A model generated the notes under the pieces. It had not been told where the DNA came from, did no database searches, and was given only the letters and a program-made list of their open reading frames with translations. Position numbers and translations under genes: made by a program. DNA of 64,000 nucleotides from Magnetococcales bacterium (lineage in GTDB: Bacteria > Pseudomonadota > Magnetococcia > Magnetococcales > Magnetaquicoccaceae): positions 62,001-126,000 of the forward strand of contig JADGBT010000006.1 in assembly GCA_015231375.1 (NCBI GenBank), in the 5' to 3' direction. Below, in pieces: positions 36,162 through 45,361 of the stretch (positions within the stretch are counted from its first letter, which is position 1; each line of letters starts with the position of its first letter).

Positions 36162-37943
36162 CTAGGCGTTGACGCCAGACAGTCGCCGGATCTCTCCAAG
36201 GATCAACTCCACGGGCATGGGGGAGCTGGGAACCCGACTCAAGCGCACCACGGGTCGGGCGAGCACACCTTGCACCAGTTGGGCGAATTGTCCTTCGTAG
36301 TTGACCTCCGGAACCAGCACGGCGTCGCAATCGTCCATGAACGCGGAGATGGCCTTTTCCGGGAAGGGGGAGAGCATCACCACCTTCATGGCCGCGCAGC
36401 GGATCCCTTCGGCCTGGGCCATGAACATGGCTTCCAGGCATTCGCCGAAGGTGGAACCCCACGCCAGAATGCCGACTTTGACCTTGCCCGTGTCGCCGAA
36501 CCGTTTGGTCACCGTGAAATCCGGATGTTCCAGGGCGCCGAGGAGCTTGTCGTGGCGTTTGCGGCTCATGGCCGTATGCATTTCCGCGCTGTCGTTGGGT
36601 CTGCCCAGTTCGTTGTGTTCCAGACCGGTGACCACATGCATGCAGTTGGCATCCCCGGGAACGGCGCGCGGACTGATGCCGTCCGGGGTCAGGGCGTAGC
36701 GTTGATAGGCTTCGCCCGGTTCCAGGCGACGCAACGGTTTGTTGGCGTCCAGCACGAACGGAGAGCCGGATTCCGACAAGGTGACGGTTTCGTAACGGTT
36801 GGACAGATACAGATCCAGCAGCACGATCACCGGGGTTTGATAGCGTTCCGCCATTTCGAAGGCTTTGCCCGCGCACCGGTAACACCCCTCGACATTGGTC
36901 GGGGCGATGACGATGCGTTGGGCGTCTCCGGGAGAGCCGTACAGGGCGGCGTTCAGGTCCGACTGCTCGGTTTTGGTGGGCATGCCGGTGGAAGGACCAC
37001 CGCGTTGCGACACGAACACCACGCAGGGAGTTTCGGTCATGGTGGCCAGACCCAGCATTTCGGCCATCAGGGCCAAACCCGGTCCCGAGGTGGCCGTGGC
37101 GGTGCGGGATCCGGCGAATCCGGCGCCGATGGTGGCGGCGATGGCCGAAATCTCGCATTCGGTTTGCAGCAGACGACGACCACGCTTGGGCAGTTCGGAG
37201 GCGAGCCGTTCCATGATGGTGGTGGCCGGGGTGATGGGATATCCGAAGAAGGTATCCAGTTCCGCGTCCAGACACCCTTGCACCACGGCGGCGTTGCCGC
37301 TCAACATGATCACCTTGCCGGCGGAGGCCGGTTTTTCAAAGGGTCCGAAGGCCACGTCGTCGAGCTTGAAGGTGCCGGCGCCGGCGTCGAAACCCGCCTG
37401 GAACCCCGCCTGATTGCGGGAGACCACGGCTGGACCCTGCTTGGCGAACTTCTTTTCGATGATGCGCTGGAAACTGGTCGGCGCCAGACCCAGCAGACCG
37501 GCGATGTAGCCCAGCACCACCAGATTGCGCGAGCGGGCGCCGCCGGTGGCCTTTTGGGCCAGTTCGCGCATGGGGAAGCCGTAGGGGATCTGTCCCGGAA
37601 GCACATGACCGCTCATGTGTTCTCCTTCGCCGCACTGGGCGATGGATTGGGATTCGAAGATCACCGCGCCATTGTCCCGCACCTCTCCCGCGTGGGGAAT
37701 GGCATGGCTGTCGTCCAGGGAGACCAGGACATCGGATTGGCGCTTGAGCGAGTAGGATTGCTCCGTGGTGATGCGCAGTCGCGAGATGCACTTGCCAAAA
37801 CCACGGATCTCCGGAGGATAGACATCGAAACAGATCACCCGGTAGCCGGCTGCGGCTACGGCGTTGCGCAGGATATCCCCGGCGGCGATGGTGCCGTCGC
37901 CCGCAGAGCCGCAGATGGCGATTTGGATGTCGGTGGCGTTCAT
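36162..37943 (-). CDS. korA: 2-oxoglutarate:ferredoxin oxidoreductase, fused gamma-alpha subunit
   Basis: The 593-residue subunit joins a gamma domain (ICGSAGDGTIAAGDIL, about 1-190) to the alpha pyrimidine-binding domain (GNAAVVQGCLDAELDTFFGYPITPATTIMERL, TATSGPGLALMAEMLG) and a C-terminal transketolase-like domain. The fused gamma-alpha order is typical of two-subunit KOR enzymes. The start at ATG 37943 was chosen for its GGGAG ribosome site; in-frame starts further upstream (for example 37982) would overlap or crowd the preceding gene. No small ferredoxin (delta) subunit is present, but ferredoxin-like clusters occur in the GltD-like protein at 39059-40879. Confidence 0.94.
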   Translation of the reverse strand: MNATDIQIAICGSAGDGTIAAGDILRNAVAAAGYRVICFDVYPPEIRGFGKCISRLRITTEQSYSLKRQSDVLVSLDDSHAIPHAGEVRDNGAVIFESQSIAQCGEGEHMSGHVLPGQIPYGFPMRELAQKATGGARSRNLVVLGYIAGLLGLAPTSFQRIIEKKFAKQGPAVVSRNQAGFQAGFDAGAGTFKLDDVAFGPFEKPASAGKVIMLSGNAAVVQGCLDAELDTFFGYPITPATTIMERLASELPKRGRRLLQTECEISAIAATIGAGFAGSRTATATSGPGLALMAEMLGLATMTETPCVVFVSQRGGPSTGMPTKTEQSDLNAALYGSPGDAQRIVIAPTNVEGCYRCAGKAFEMAERYQTPVIVLLDLYLSNRYETVTLSESGSPFVLDANKPLRRLEPGEAYQRYALTPDGISPRAVPGDANCMHVVTGLEHNELGRPNDSAEMHTAMSRKRHDKLLGALEHPDFTVTKRFGDTGKVKVGILAWGSTFGECLEAMFMAQAEGIRCAAMKVVMLSPFPEKAISAFMDDCDAVLVPEVNYEGQFAQLVQGVLARPVVRLSRVPSSPMPVELILGEIRRLSGVNA

Positions 37944-37992
37944 GACCGGTCTCCCGCTGGGAGCGTTGATGGGGGCGTCCATGGAAGCGGTC

Positions 37993-39066
37993 TCACTCGT
38001 AGGCCCAGAAGGGCGAGTCGATGTGGCCCTGGCCGTCGCGGCCGAGCGTCTCTTCCTGGGTGGTTGCAAAGTGTTCATGGCCCCCCGTCATATTGATCGC
38101 GGCGACCGCGCCCATGGCACGGACATTCTTGTAACCATAATAGAAACGATAGGCGTGGTCTTGTTCCGACCAGATCTGGCACACGTCCCCGGCGGCGTAG
38201 ACATGGGGATCGCTGGTGCGCAGACCGGTGTTGACCAGCAGGCCCCGTTCGATATCCGTGCCCGATCCGACCATGAATTCCACCAGGGGAGTCAGGCCGT
38301 AGAAGGGCATCACCACATCGCCGTAGACATCGCCACCTTGACGGAAGATCACCCGACGGCCAGGCAGTCCCGGCGCGCCCGCCTCGACGGAGGTGACACC
38401 GCCCCGGGCATCGCCATCGATCAGCTCGATGCCCATTTTTTCCAGCGCGGCCAGGGCGTCGGCGCGCTCGCCGGGGGCAAGCTGATGCGGCCAGAAGGTG
38501 GATTCGTGGGTGACGAGAACCACCCGGCATTCGATGGACAACAGGGTCCGGGCCAAGTCCAGCCCGATCATGTCACCACCGAGCATCACCACCGTACCCT
38601 TTTCGGGCAGAGCCTTGCGCATGGCCAGGGCCGCTTCGTAGGTGCCGAAGTGGTGAAAAAGATGACGGCATTCCACCAGTTCTTCCGGCAGGTGGCCCCG
38701 TCCACCGGTGGCGACCAGCAGGGCATCGTAGGAGACCGGCTCGTTGTGGGCCAGTTTGACCTGTTTGTTGCGGGTGTCCACGCCGACCACACGGCAGTCC
38801 CGCAGCACCTTGATGCGCTTGTTGACATAATATTCCGGCGGATTGGCCAGAAAGGCATGCCAGCTTTGGTGACCTTTGAACAACTGGGGCAGCAGATACC
38901 GGTTGTAAAAGAGCAGACGACTGTTGGTGATGATGGTCACCTGGCACTCCGGATCCCGTTCGCGGAGCAGTTCGGCGGCCTGATTCCCGGCCACGCCATT
39001 GCCGATGATCACATAGCGGCGGGGTGCCGTTGCTAAGGAGGCGGAAGCGTTCATGGCATCATCCAT
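37993..39066 (-). CDS. FAD-dependent NAD(P)H oxidoreductase (NirB/rubredoxin-reductase-like)
   Basis: The 357-residue flavoprotein has two dinucleotide-binding folds, RRYVIIGNGVAGNQAAELL at the N-terminus and VVMLGGDMIGLDLARTL in the middle, plus the FAD-contact segment DPHVYAAGDVCQ. It lacks the Cys pair of disulfide reductases and the C-terminal lipoamide-type domain, and so resembles class III reductases that pass electrons to small Fe-S or rubredoxin-type partners. It overlaps the end of the GltD-like gene by 8 bp and precedes korA, so a role in supplying or removing low-potential electrons for KOR is plausible. A start at 39054 is also possible. Confidence 0.83.
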   Translation of the reverse strand: MDDAMNASASLATAPRRYVIIGNGVAGNQAAELLRERDPECQVTIITNSRLLFYNRYLLPQLFKGHQSWHAFLANPPEYYVNKRIKVLRDCRVVGVDTRNKQVKLAHNEPVSYDALLVATGGRGHLPEELVECRHLFHHFGTYEAALAMRKALPEKGTVVMLGGDMIGLDLARTLLSIECRVVLVTHESTFWPHQLAPGERADALAALEKMGIELIDGDARGGVTSVEAGAPGLPGRRVIFRQGGDVYGDVVMPFYGLTPLVEFMVGSGTDIERGLLVNTGLRTSDPHVYAAGDVCQIWSEQDHAYRFYYGYKNVRAMGAVAAINMTGGHEHFATTQEETLGRDGQGHIDSPFWAYE

Positions 39067-40879
39067 CCACGGTGACGAAATGGTTGCGGGTTATGGAGAT
39101 GCAGGCCACGGGGCAGACCTTGAAGCAGGCGCCGCACCGGATGCATTCGTTGTTGTCGATCCAGATGGCCGCCACCTTTTGCCACTCCTTGGTCTCCTGG
39201 AGTGGGCCGTGGGTGCCGTCTTCGCGGATTTCCACACTGTGGACCAGTTTGATGCAGTTGCGCGGCGCCACTTCGATGCAGGCCCGGCAATAGATGCAGC
39301 GATCCACGTTGATCTGGTAACGCAGATCACACAGATAACACCGCTTGGCCTCCTCGGAGGCCAGATTCTGGTTGTAGCCGCACTCCACTTCCCGTGTCAG
39401 TTGGTGACGTTCGGGCAGCGGGATGGTGGGCATGTGCTGCCGGGGAATGAAATCGTGGGCCGGTTGTCTCAGCGGGGCGGCGACCGGTTCCATGCTGACC
39501 ACCCGACGCCGTTTGCGTCCCACCAGCCAGGTGTCGATCTTGTCGGCGATCTGGCGGGCGTGACCGATGGCCTCGATGGCGGTGGAGGCTCCCCCGACAT
39601 AATCCCCGGCGGCGAACAGTCCGTGTACCGAGGTCATGCCGTTTTCGGCGATGCGCACATTGCCGGAGCGGCCCACTTCCACACGCATGTCGAGAAAGTC
39701 GTTCACGGTGCGCTGACCGATGGCGATGATCAGGGTATCGCACTCTTCGACGAACTCGGATCCTTCGATGGGCGCGGCCAGACGACGACCGTTGTCGCGC
39801 CAGCCTCCCAGACGGTTCTGAACGAACTCCACACCGATCAGGCGTCCGTTTTCATCGGTGCGCAACGCCACCGGCGTGCGCAGACCCTTGATGCGGATGC
39901 CTTCGCGTTTGGTCTCGAACAACTCTTCGCTGGTGACCGGGATGTACTCTTCGCTGGTGCGCAGGTGGATGGTCACCTCCTGGCCACCGAGGCGTTTGGC
40001 CACCCGGGCGCAGTCCAGGGCGGTGAATCCGGCCCCGACCACGGCCACGCGCCGTCCCACCCGTTTGTTCTGGCCCCGATGCAGATCCACCAAAAAGCCC
40101 AGACCGTATTCCACATCCTGGCAGTGCTGGGAGAGATCGGTGCCATCCGGCAGACCCCGCAGCGGCAGATGGACCGGTGCCATGCATCCGGTGGCGAGCA
40201 GCACGGCGTCGAAGTCGGACAGCAGGGTCGAAACCCGTGTCGCGCCCTTGCCCGCGCCGACCGTCACCCCGGTGCGCAGTTGCACCCCGAGGCGCAAGGC
40301 GTTGTGCAGTTCGATTTCCAGCAGCGGACGCGGCAGACGGAACTCCGGAATGCCATAGCGCAGCATGCCACCCGGTTTTTCTTCCCGCTCGAAGATCACC
40401 ACATCGTGACCAAGCAGGGAGAGATCATAGGCGGCCGCCACCCCGGCGGGACCGGCACCCACCACCGCGACCCGTTTGCCGGTCGGGGCGTAGAGCCGTT
40501 CGGTGATGCGATGACGCGCATCCTTCATGTCTGCGGCGGAACGTTTGAGATTGCAGATTCCGACCGGATCGCCGTTGCCCGCCCAACCATGGCGACAGGC
40601 CGATTCGCAGGGGCGCGAACAGATCCGTCCGAGCACGCCGGGCAACACATTGGCCTCCCGGTTGATCTCGTAGGCCTCGCCGTGCCGACCGTCCGCGATG
40701 GCCCGGATGTAAGCCGGAACATTGGTGCCCGCCGGACACGCGGTTTGACAGGGAATGTTCTGACGGACCCAACCGGCATCCCGTGGATCGTCAGAATAGT
40801 GAATGGTTCCTTGCCCATTTTTGTCTGGGGAAGGGCCGGTCTTTTCAGTACTTGCGTGATCGCCGCGCATGGACACCAT
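39059..40879 (-). CDS. GltD-like FAD/NAD(P) oxidoreductase with N-terminal Fe-S and C-terminal ferredoxin domains
   Basis: About 606 residues. The N-terminal part has the glutamate-synthase-small-subunit Fe-S motif (CQTACPAGTNVPAY, CSRPCESACRH), then FAD- and NAD(P)-binding folds (RVAVVGAGPAGVAAAYDL, RVAVVGAGFTALDCARV) and GLFAAGDYVGG. The C-terminal ~90 residues carry ferredoxin motifs: CIRCGACFKVCP is complete, while the other, CIYCRACIEVAPRNC, has Ala where the usual fourth Cys stands. It may transfer electrons between NAD(P)H and ferredoxin for KorAB. The start is uncertain: ATG 40879 or 40870, or TTG 40915; none has a strong ribosome site. It is the first gene of the carbon block. Confidence 0.86.
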   Translation of the reverse strand: MVSMRGDHASTEKTGPSPDKNGQGTIHYSDDPRDAGWVRQNIPCQTACPAGTNVPAYIRAIADGRHGEAYEINREANVLPGVLGRICSRPCESACRHGWAGNGDPVGICNLKRSAADMKDARHRITERLYAPTGKRVAVVGAGPAGVAAAYDLSLLGHDVVIFEREEKPGGMLRYGIPEFRLPRPLLEIELHNALRLGVQLRTGVTVGAGKGATRVSTLLSDFDAVLLATGCMAPVHLPLRGLPDGTDLSQHCQDVEYGLGFLVDLHRGQNKRVGRRVAVVGAGFTALDCARVAKRLGGQEVTIHLRTSEEYIPVTSEELFETKREGIRIKGLRTPVALRTDENGRLIGVEFVQNRLGGWRDNGRRLAAPIEGSEFVEECDTLIIAIGQRTVNDFLDMRVEVGRSGNVRIAENGMTSVHGLFAAGDYVGGASTAIEAIGHARQIADKIDTWLVGRKRRRVVSMEPVAAPLRQPAHDFIPRQHMPTIPLPERHQLTREVECGYNQNLASEEAKRCYLCDLRYQINVDRCIYCRACIEVAPRNCIKLVHSVEIREDGTHGPLQETKEWQKVAAIWIDNNECIRCGACFKVCPVACISITRNHFVTVDG

Positions 40880-40935
40880 CCAACGAACAATAGGGACGGG
40901 ATATCTTGCATCCAATCAAGTCTGGATGGGAGGTG

Positions 40936-40965
40936 AGCCTAGCAGCGCTCCGAGAAGAAAGTCAA
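40936..40965 (-). promoter_or_regulatory. Candidate promoter of the reductive-TCA/acetyl-CoA gene block
   Basis: On the minus strand TTGACT (plus 40960-40965) is followed after 18 bp by TAGGCT (plus 40936-40941). The -35 is good and the -10 is poor, which would suit an activator. The shared 16-bp element at 40972-40987 ends 6 bp upstream of the -35. The first likely start codon is about 55 bp downstream. Confidence 0.35.
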
Positions 40966-40971
40966 GCGGAA

Positions 40972-40987
40972 CTATGATGCACCGCAA
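40972..40987 (-). promoter_or_regulatory. Copy 1 of the shared 16-bp element
   Basis: Minus-strand TTGCGGTGCATCATAG. It fits the consensus TTGCRSTGCRTCATRR derived from this copy and the two upstream of acs. It lies directly upstream of the candidate promoter of the minus-strand carbon block. Confidence 0.5.
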
Positions 40988-41038
40988 AATTTTTTTCACT
41001 CTACACTACTGTGCGCTTCCGGAGGATCATTTGCGATA

Positions 41039-41054
41039 ATGGAGTGCGTCATGA
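41039..41054 (+). promoter_or_regulatory. Copy 2 of the shared 16-bp element (diverged)
   Basis: ATGGAGTGCGTCATGA shares GTGCRTCAT with the other copies but differs in the TTGC half. It is 67 bp from copy 1 and in the opposite orientation, between the divergent transcription units. Confidence 0.4.
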
Positions 41055-41412
41055 TCATGCCAACTGTCGCGGTGATAGTGGGAAAAAAATTTGCTGCGTC
41101 GCAATAAACTTCTTCTGATCGCTAACGCTTTCGTGTATCATCCCTCCGCGATTGGGCGAACTCCCGCATGATTGCATCCTGAATTCTGGGAACGTAATTA
41201 TCAGACTGTTCTAATATTCGATTTTGTTGATATTGGCAGGATCTGATATTGGAAGGGTTGCTGTAAACAGAAAAGAGGTGTGCGGACAGGCGTGCCACAC
41301 GCGGGTCATGACGGTTCCCGAACCGGCTTTTGCGCCCGGTTTGGATTTTGTGCCCGGTTTGGGTTTTGTGAACGTTGCTGGTGTTGACTGTCAATCCTGG
41401 GGGGTGGCCAAC

Positions 41413-42555
41413 ATGTCCGGGTTTTCCCGTGCGTTGTATTCGTGGGAAGGAATGCCGACCGAACTGGATGCCGGGAGTGGCCAGGATCTGCCGAGCCGTC
41501 ATTGGCAGCGCGCGCTGGAAGGCGGGTTGATTCAACGGGATTCCGTGCAAGAGGCGATGCTGCCGTTGCTGGATCAGGTGGCGTTGGCCGTGGGAGAGCC
41601 GGTGCGGCGGGTGGCGTGGCGCGGCGTGGAGGTGTGGCGCGGCGTGGACGGGGATCTGCCCGATGTGCGCGGGGTCTATTTGCATGGCGATGTGGGACGG
41701 GGCAAGTCCTTGTTGATGCAATGGCTCTTCGACAGCGTGCCGATCGCGGAAAAACGTCGGGTCCATTTTCATCCTTTCATGGAGGAGTTGCACCATCGAC
41801 TGCATCAAGCCACGCCGCCGGGCCGGGTGGATCTGGTGCTGTACGTGGCCAGTCTGATCTCGGCGGAAGCGCGTCTGTTGTGCTTCGACGAGTTTTATAT
41901 CACCACCATCGCCGATGGGGTTTTGCTGGGGCGTCTGTTGTCCGCTTTGCACCATTGCGGGGTGACGTTGTGCGCCACCAGCAACTGGGCGCCGGACCAT
42001 CTGTTTCAGGATGGCTTCAATCGCGCCAGCGTGCTGCCCTTCATCGAACGGCTGAAAAGTCGCATCCAGGTGTGCGAACTGGGGCATGGCGTGGATTGGC
42101 GTCGCCGGGTGCCGGGTGGTGTGGCGGGTGGTCAGGGGCTGACCCGTTCCCCCGAAGCCTGTTTCGTCCATCTGACCCAAACCGCCCCGGTGGCCTCTTC
42201 CCTGGTGTTGCGCCACACCACGGTTCCGGTCCTGGGCATGGCGGACGGTGTGTTCTGGTTCGGCTTCGAGGCGCTGTGCAACGCGATGGTGGGGCGGGCC
42301 GAATACATGAATCTCTGTTCCCAGGCCAAAACGGTCATCATCTCCGGTTTGCCGGGACTCACCGCCGACGATGCCGATGCCGCCATGCGCTTTGTGGTGC
42401 TGGTGGATCTGCTCTACGAACACCGCATTCCGATCCGGGTTCATGGCCACGTCGCCCTCGACGAAGCCTGTCCGGATGGTCCGGCGTCGTTCGCCTGGAG
42501 GCGTCTGGTCTCCAGGGTTCATGAACTCAGCCGCCTGGGAGGGTGTCCGGAATGA
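41413..42555 (+). CDS. zapE: ZapE/AFG1-family ATPase
   Basis: The 380-residue P-loop ATPase has Walker [17 protein letters not shown], Walker [15 protein letters not shown], sensor region [16 protein letters not shown] and family blocks [15 protein letters not shown] and [11 protein letters not shown]. ZapE binds late division proteins at the Z ring; mitochondrial AFG1 relatives promote turnover of respiratory subunits. The start at ATG 41413 follows a GGGGTGG ribosome site and matches the usual short N-terminus; ATG 41308 would add 35 residues with a repeated VPGL/FAPGL pattern. The gene often lies beside TCA-cycle genes in proteobacteria, as it does here before gltA. Confidence 0.87.
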   Translation: MSGFSRALYSWEGMPTELDAGSGQDLPSRHWQRALEGGLIQRDSVQEAMLPLLDQVALAVGEPVRRVAWRGVEVWRGVDGDLPDVRGVYLHGDVGRGKSLLMQWLFDSVPIAEKRRVHFHPFMEELHHRLHQATPPGRVDLVLYVASLISAEARLLCFDEFYITTIADGVLLGRLLSALHHCGVTLCATSNWAPDHLFQDGFNRASVLPFIERLKSRIQVCELGHGVDWRRRVPGGVAGGQGLTRSPEACFVHLTQTAPVASSLVLRHTTVPVLGMADGVFWFGFEALCNAMVGRAEYMNLCSQAKTVIISGLPGLTADDADAAMRFVVLVDLLYEHRIPIRVHGHVALDEACPDGPASFAWRRLVSRVHELSRLGGCPE

Positions 42556-42643
42556 TTGTTTTTCTCCCGTTTCCAAACCGGAAGCGGATCAAGCCCCACG
42601 TCCATCCATTTTGATCGCCAAGGCACCACGAAGGAGAGACTTG

Positions 42644-43939
42644 ATGTCCAGAAATACCATCACCATTCGTGACAACCGCACCAATCGTGAAGCCGAATTC
42701 CCCATTCTGCATGGCACCGAGGGACCGGATGTCTTCGATATCTCCCGTTTGTACCAGGAATTGGGTCTGTTCACCCTGGATCCGGGTTTCCGTTCCACGG
42801 CTTCATGCAGCAGTCGGATCACCTTTATCGATGGTGAAGAGGGTATTTTGCTGTATCGGGGTTATCCGGTGGAGCAGTTGGTGGAAAAATGCGACCATCT
42901 GGAGGTGTGTTACCTGTTGCTCAACGGGGAACTGCCCAATGTCCAGGAAAGTGCCGATTTCCGGAAGATTGTTCTCAATCACACCATGATGCATGAACAA
43001 CTGTTGCAGATGTATCGGGGTTTCCGTCGTGACGCCCATCCCATGGCCATCGTGGTGGGGGTGGTCGGGGCTTTGTCCGCCTTCTATCACGACTCCCTGG
43101 ATATCCGCAATCCTCGCCATCGTCTGGTTTCGGCGTTCCGGATCATCGCCAAGATGCCGACCATCGCGGCGGCGGCTTATAAATACTACATGGGACAGCC
43201 GTTCATCTATCCGCGCAACGATCTGGGTTACGCCGAGAATTTCCTTCACATGATGCTGGCCACCCCCTGCGGTGAATACAAGGTCTCTCCCACGCTGGCC
43301 CGCGCCATGGAACAGATCATGATCCTGCACGCCGATCATGAGCAGAACGCTTCCACGTCCACGGTGCGGCTGGCTGGTTCCTCACAGGCCAATCCTTTTG
43401 CCGCGATTTCGGCGGGCGTCGGTTCCCTCTGGGGACCGGCCCATGGCGGCGCCAACGAGGCGGTTCTCAAGATGTTGAACGAGATCGGCAGCGTGGAGCG
43501 CATTCCCGAGTTCATCAAACGGGCCAAGGATCCGAACGATCCCTTCCGGCTGATGGGATTTGGCCATCGGGTCTACAAACATTACGATCCGCGCGCGATC
43601 ATTCTGCGCAAGACGGCCAGGGAAGTTCTCGAAGAATTGGGTCATGGAGATGATCCGTTGTTCCATGTCGCGTTGGAACTGGAAAAGATCGCCCTGGAAG
43701 ACGAATATTTCGTCCGCAAGAAGCTCTATCCCAACGTGGACTTCTATTCGGGTGTGATTCTTTCCGCCATGGGCATTCCCACCAACATGTTCACCGTGAT
43801 CTTCGCGGTCTCCCGTTGTGTGGGCTGGATCGCCCAGTGGAATGAAATGATCGGTACGGACGAAGGCATTGGTCGTCCCAGACAGTTGTATACGGGTCAC
43901 AAGCGTCGCGATATCGGGAGCGACTACAAAGCGTCGTGA
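42644..43939 (+). CDS. gltA: Citrate synthase
   Basis: The 431-residue hexameric-type citrate synthase has the catalytic residues in [12 protein letters not shown] (first His), [14 protein letters not shown] (second His) and VDFYSGVIL (Asp), with the N-terminal beta-rich domain of the Gram-negative NADH-sensitive form (TITIRDNRT). A strong GAAGGAGAG ribosome site precedes ATG 42644. In an organism with KorAB and an SdhE-type enzyme it may serve the oxidative cycle, or cleave citrate in a reversed oxidative cycle when product levels allow. No ATP-citrate lyase gene is in the window. Confidence 0.97.
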   Translation: MSRNTITIRDNRTNREAEFPILHGTEGPDVFDISRLYQELGLFTLDPGFRSTASCSSRITFIDGEEGILLYRGYPVEQLVEKCDHLEVCYLLLNGELPNVQESADFRKIVLNHTMMHEQLLQMYRGFRRDAHPMAIVVGVVGALSAFYHDSLDIRNPRHRLVSAFRIIAKMPTIAAAAYKYYMGQPFIYPRNDLGYAENFLHMMLATPCGEYKVSPTLARAMEQIMILHADHEQNASTSTVRLAGSSQANPFAAISAGVGSLWGPAHGGANEAVLKMLNEIGSVERIPEFIKRAKDPNDPFRLMGFGHRVYKHYDPRAIILRKTAREVLEELGHGDDPLFHVALELEKIALEDEYFVRKKLYPNVDFYSGVILSAMGIPTNMFTVIFAVSRCVGWIAQWNEMIGTDEGIGRPRQLYTGHKRRDIGSDYKAS

Positions 43940-43998
43940 CCTGGCCGGGATCCCGGACGGGTGGTGGAACGTGTCGTTTTTTCTCAAGGAGTCATCCC

Positions 43999-44628
43999 AT
44001 GATCAGGCAGCAGTTTCGTGGAATCGATCTGGTTGACTGGCGTTCTTGGGTCCGCATGGGCGACGACCGTGACGGATACCTGGGAATGCCTCCCGGACAC
44101 TCCTTGCAAAAGCGCACTCCCCTCGTGCCCCCACCCGTTCGGGACAACAAGATCAATCGGTTGTGGCGCCCCTTGCTGCTGGTGATGGGGGTATTGCTGA
44201 TCGTCGGCGGGTATCACCCCTGGCATCGTTCGATGGCGAGCCAATCCTGGCCGGTGGTCGAGGGGACCATTGTCCAGTCTGCCCTGGTCGTTGATCCGGG
44301 CACTTGGCGTGGGGTTGTCGAGCGTCTTTTTCACGTGACCCGCGTGGAGTACGTCTATACCTCCAACTATAAGAATCATCGCAGTGGTCGAATCGAATTC
44401 GGTCTCGGTGATCAGCGGTTTTTGTTTCGGGAGTTTGCCCAACGGGTGGTGCAACGCTACCCGGAGGGCAAGCAGGTCCAGGTCGCGTTCAACCCGGAGC
44501 AACCGGATGAATCGGTGCTGGAGACCACTCCTTCGGCTGGGGGAAGTCTGATTTTCATGGTTTTTGGCATAATCTGTCTGGCCATGCGCCATTTTCTCGG
44601 TCTGAAGGAGGAGGGTCGCTCGGCCTGA
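43999..44628 (+). CDS. DUF3592-type membrane protein
   Basis: The 209-residue protein has two membrane helices (about 54-72 and 184-200) flanking a periplasmic beta domain with WPVVEGTIVQS, VEYVYTSNYKNHRSGRIEF and PEGKQVQVAFNPEQPDESVL. This layout, including the Y-P-x-G-x-x-V-x-V-x-x-x-P-x-x-P motif, is that of the DUF3592 family, whose function is unknown. An AAGGAG ribosome site precedes ATG 43999. It follows gltA by 59 bp and may be co-transcribed. Confidence 0.8.
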   Translation: MIRQQFRGIDLVDWRSWVRMGDDRDGYLGMPPGHSLQKRTPLVPPPVRDNKINRLWRPLLLVMGVLLIVGGYHPWHRSMASQSWPVVEGTIVQSALVVDPGTWRGVVERLFHVTRVEYVYTSNYKNHRSGRIEFGLGDQRFLFREFAQRVVQRYPEGKQVQVAFNPEQPDESVLETTPSAGGSLIFMVFGIICLAMRHFLGLKEEGRSA

Positions 44629-45176
44629 AAGCCAAGGCGGGGCGCGTCCGGTCGGAAGGCGTGACGGCGAGGGGATTGCCATTTTTTCTTGATTTTGTGA
44701 TGTGTTGATGTTTTGGGAAATGTTTTTTTCCGTGGAAAGGGGGAGTCCGTGGAAACAAGTCGGTACGTTGGGCCAGGGCCTGTCCATCGGCAGCGCCTGT
44801 CTGTTTTGCGTCGTGAGAGAGGGGGTGACCCCCCCGCCTGCCTTGTGATCCGTCTGGACGATCCCGGACGGAGCTTCCGGATTGCCTGCCATCCTTGTCT
44901 TCGGGGCTCAATGCAGGGGACGTCCACCGTTCCCATTTGAACGCCTTGTCTTCTGTGTGCCGTCCTTGCTTCCTTGGTCTTTTATGCGGTTGTTGTGCGC
45001 TTTTCTTGTGCGCGGTCGCATTCGGCCACACCTTGAAATGGCATGATATTCCACTGGAATGCTTCATTAAGGGAAGTGACAGTTGTGCGCCCTGAATGCT
45101 TTCCCATGGTTGGTCTCTGCCAATGTCTGAAATTGATATTTTCTATTGGAGGAAAAGGAGGGTGAGCGATTTGACT

Positions 45177-45205
45177 TTGACAAGACAATAATCTTCCCGT
45201 ATTAA
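45177..45205 (+). promoter_or_regulatory. Candidate sigma70-type promoter upstream of acs
   Basis: A perfect TTGACA (45177-45182) is followed after exactly 17 bp by TATTAA (45200-45205). It would give a 5' untranslated region of about 245 nt that spans the 16-bp elements, which could then act as downstream operators or belong to a second promoter nearer the gene. Confidence 0.5.
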
Positions 45206-45312
45206 TTCGTCCCGTGAGGGCGGGATACTCGTTGTGCGGTCATAACGGGTGCATTATCTTGGCGGATCGAGCAGGGAAGCCTAGAGATTCCGGGGGATTC
45301 CAGGAAGTTGTG

Positions 45313-45361
45313 TTGCAGTGCATCATGTTTTTCCGCAGGATTATGTTGCGCTGCGTCATAG
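45313..45361 (+). promoter_or_regulatory. Paired copies 3 and 4 of the shared 16-bp element upstream of acs
   Basis: TTGCAGTGCATCATGT (45313-45328) and TTGCGCTGCGTCATAG (45346-45361) are 33 bp apart, about three helical turns, in the same orientation. A partial copy, TTGCACTGC, follows at 45376-45384. The spacing suggests cooperative binding on one DNA face. Confidence 0.55.

Larger units (their letters stand above)
40880..41412. other. Divergent control region between the reductive-TCA block and zapE
   Basis: No gene is supported here except possible N-terminal extensions of zapE. The region from 40970 to 41240 is AT-richer than its surroundings and holds two good copies of a 16-bp element shared with the acs upstream region (40972-40987 minus; 41039-41054 plus) and a partial one at 41091-41104 (TTGCTGCGTCGCAA). 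A candidate minus-strand promoter is listed separately. Confidence 0.6.

Noticed and set aside
41224-41412. Longer N-terminus for ZapE, including a repeated VPGL/FVPGL segment
   Set aside because: ZapE proteins normally start near the [11 protein letters not shown] block; ATG 41413 has the better ribosome site. The extension also runs into the shared regulatory region.
43945-43956. Perfect 12-bp palindrome CCGGGATCCCGG after gltA
   Set aside because: It has no loop and no following T tract, so it cannot act as a hairpin terminator, and a single GC-rich palindrome of this size is expected by chance.
44713-45095. Short open frames in the gap before acs, one with a hydrophobic Cys-rich middle
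   Set aside because: No ribosome sites, poor starts and no coding-like composition; the second resembles a signal peptide only by chance.
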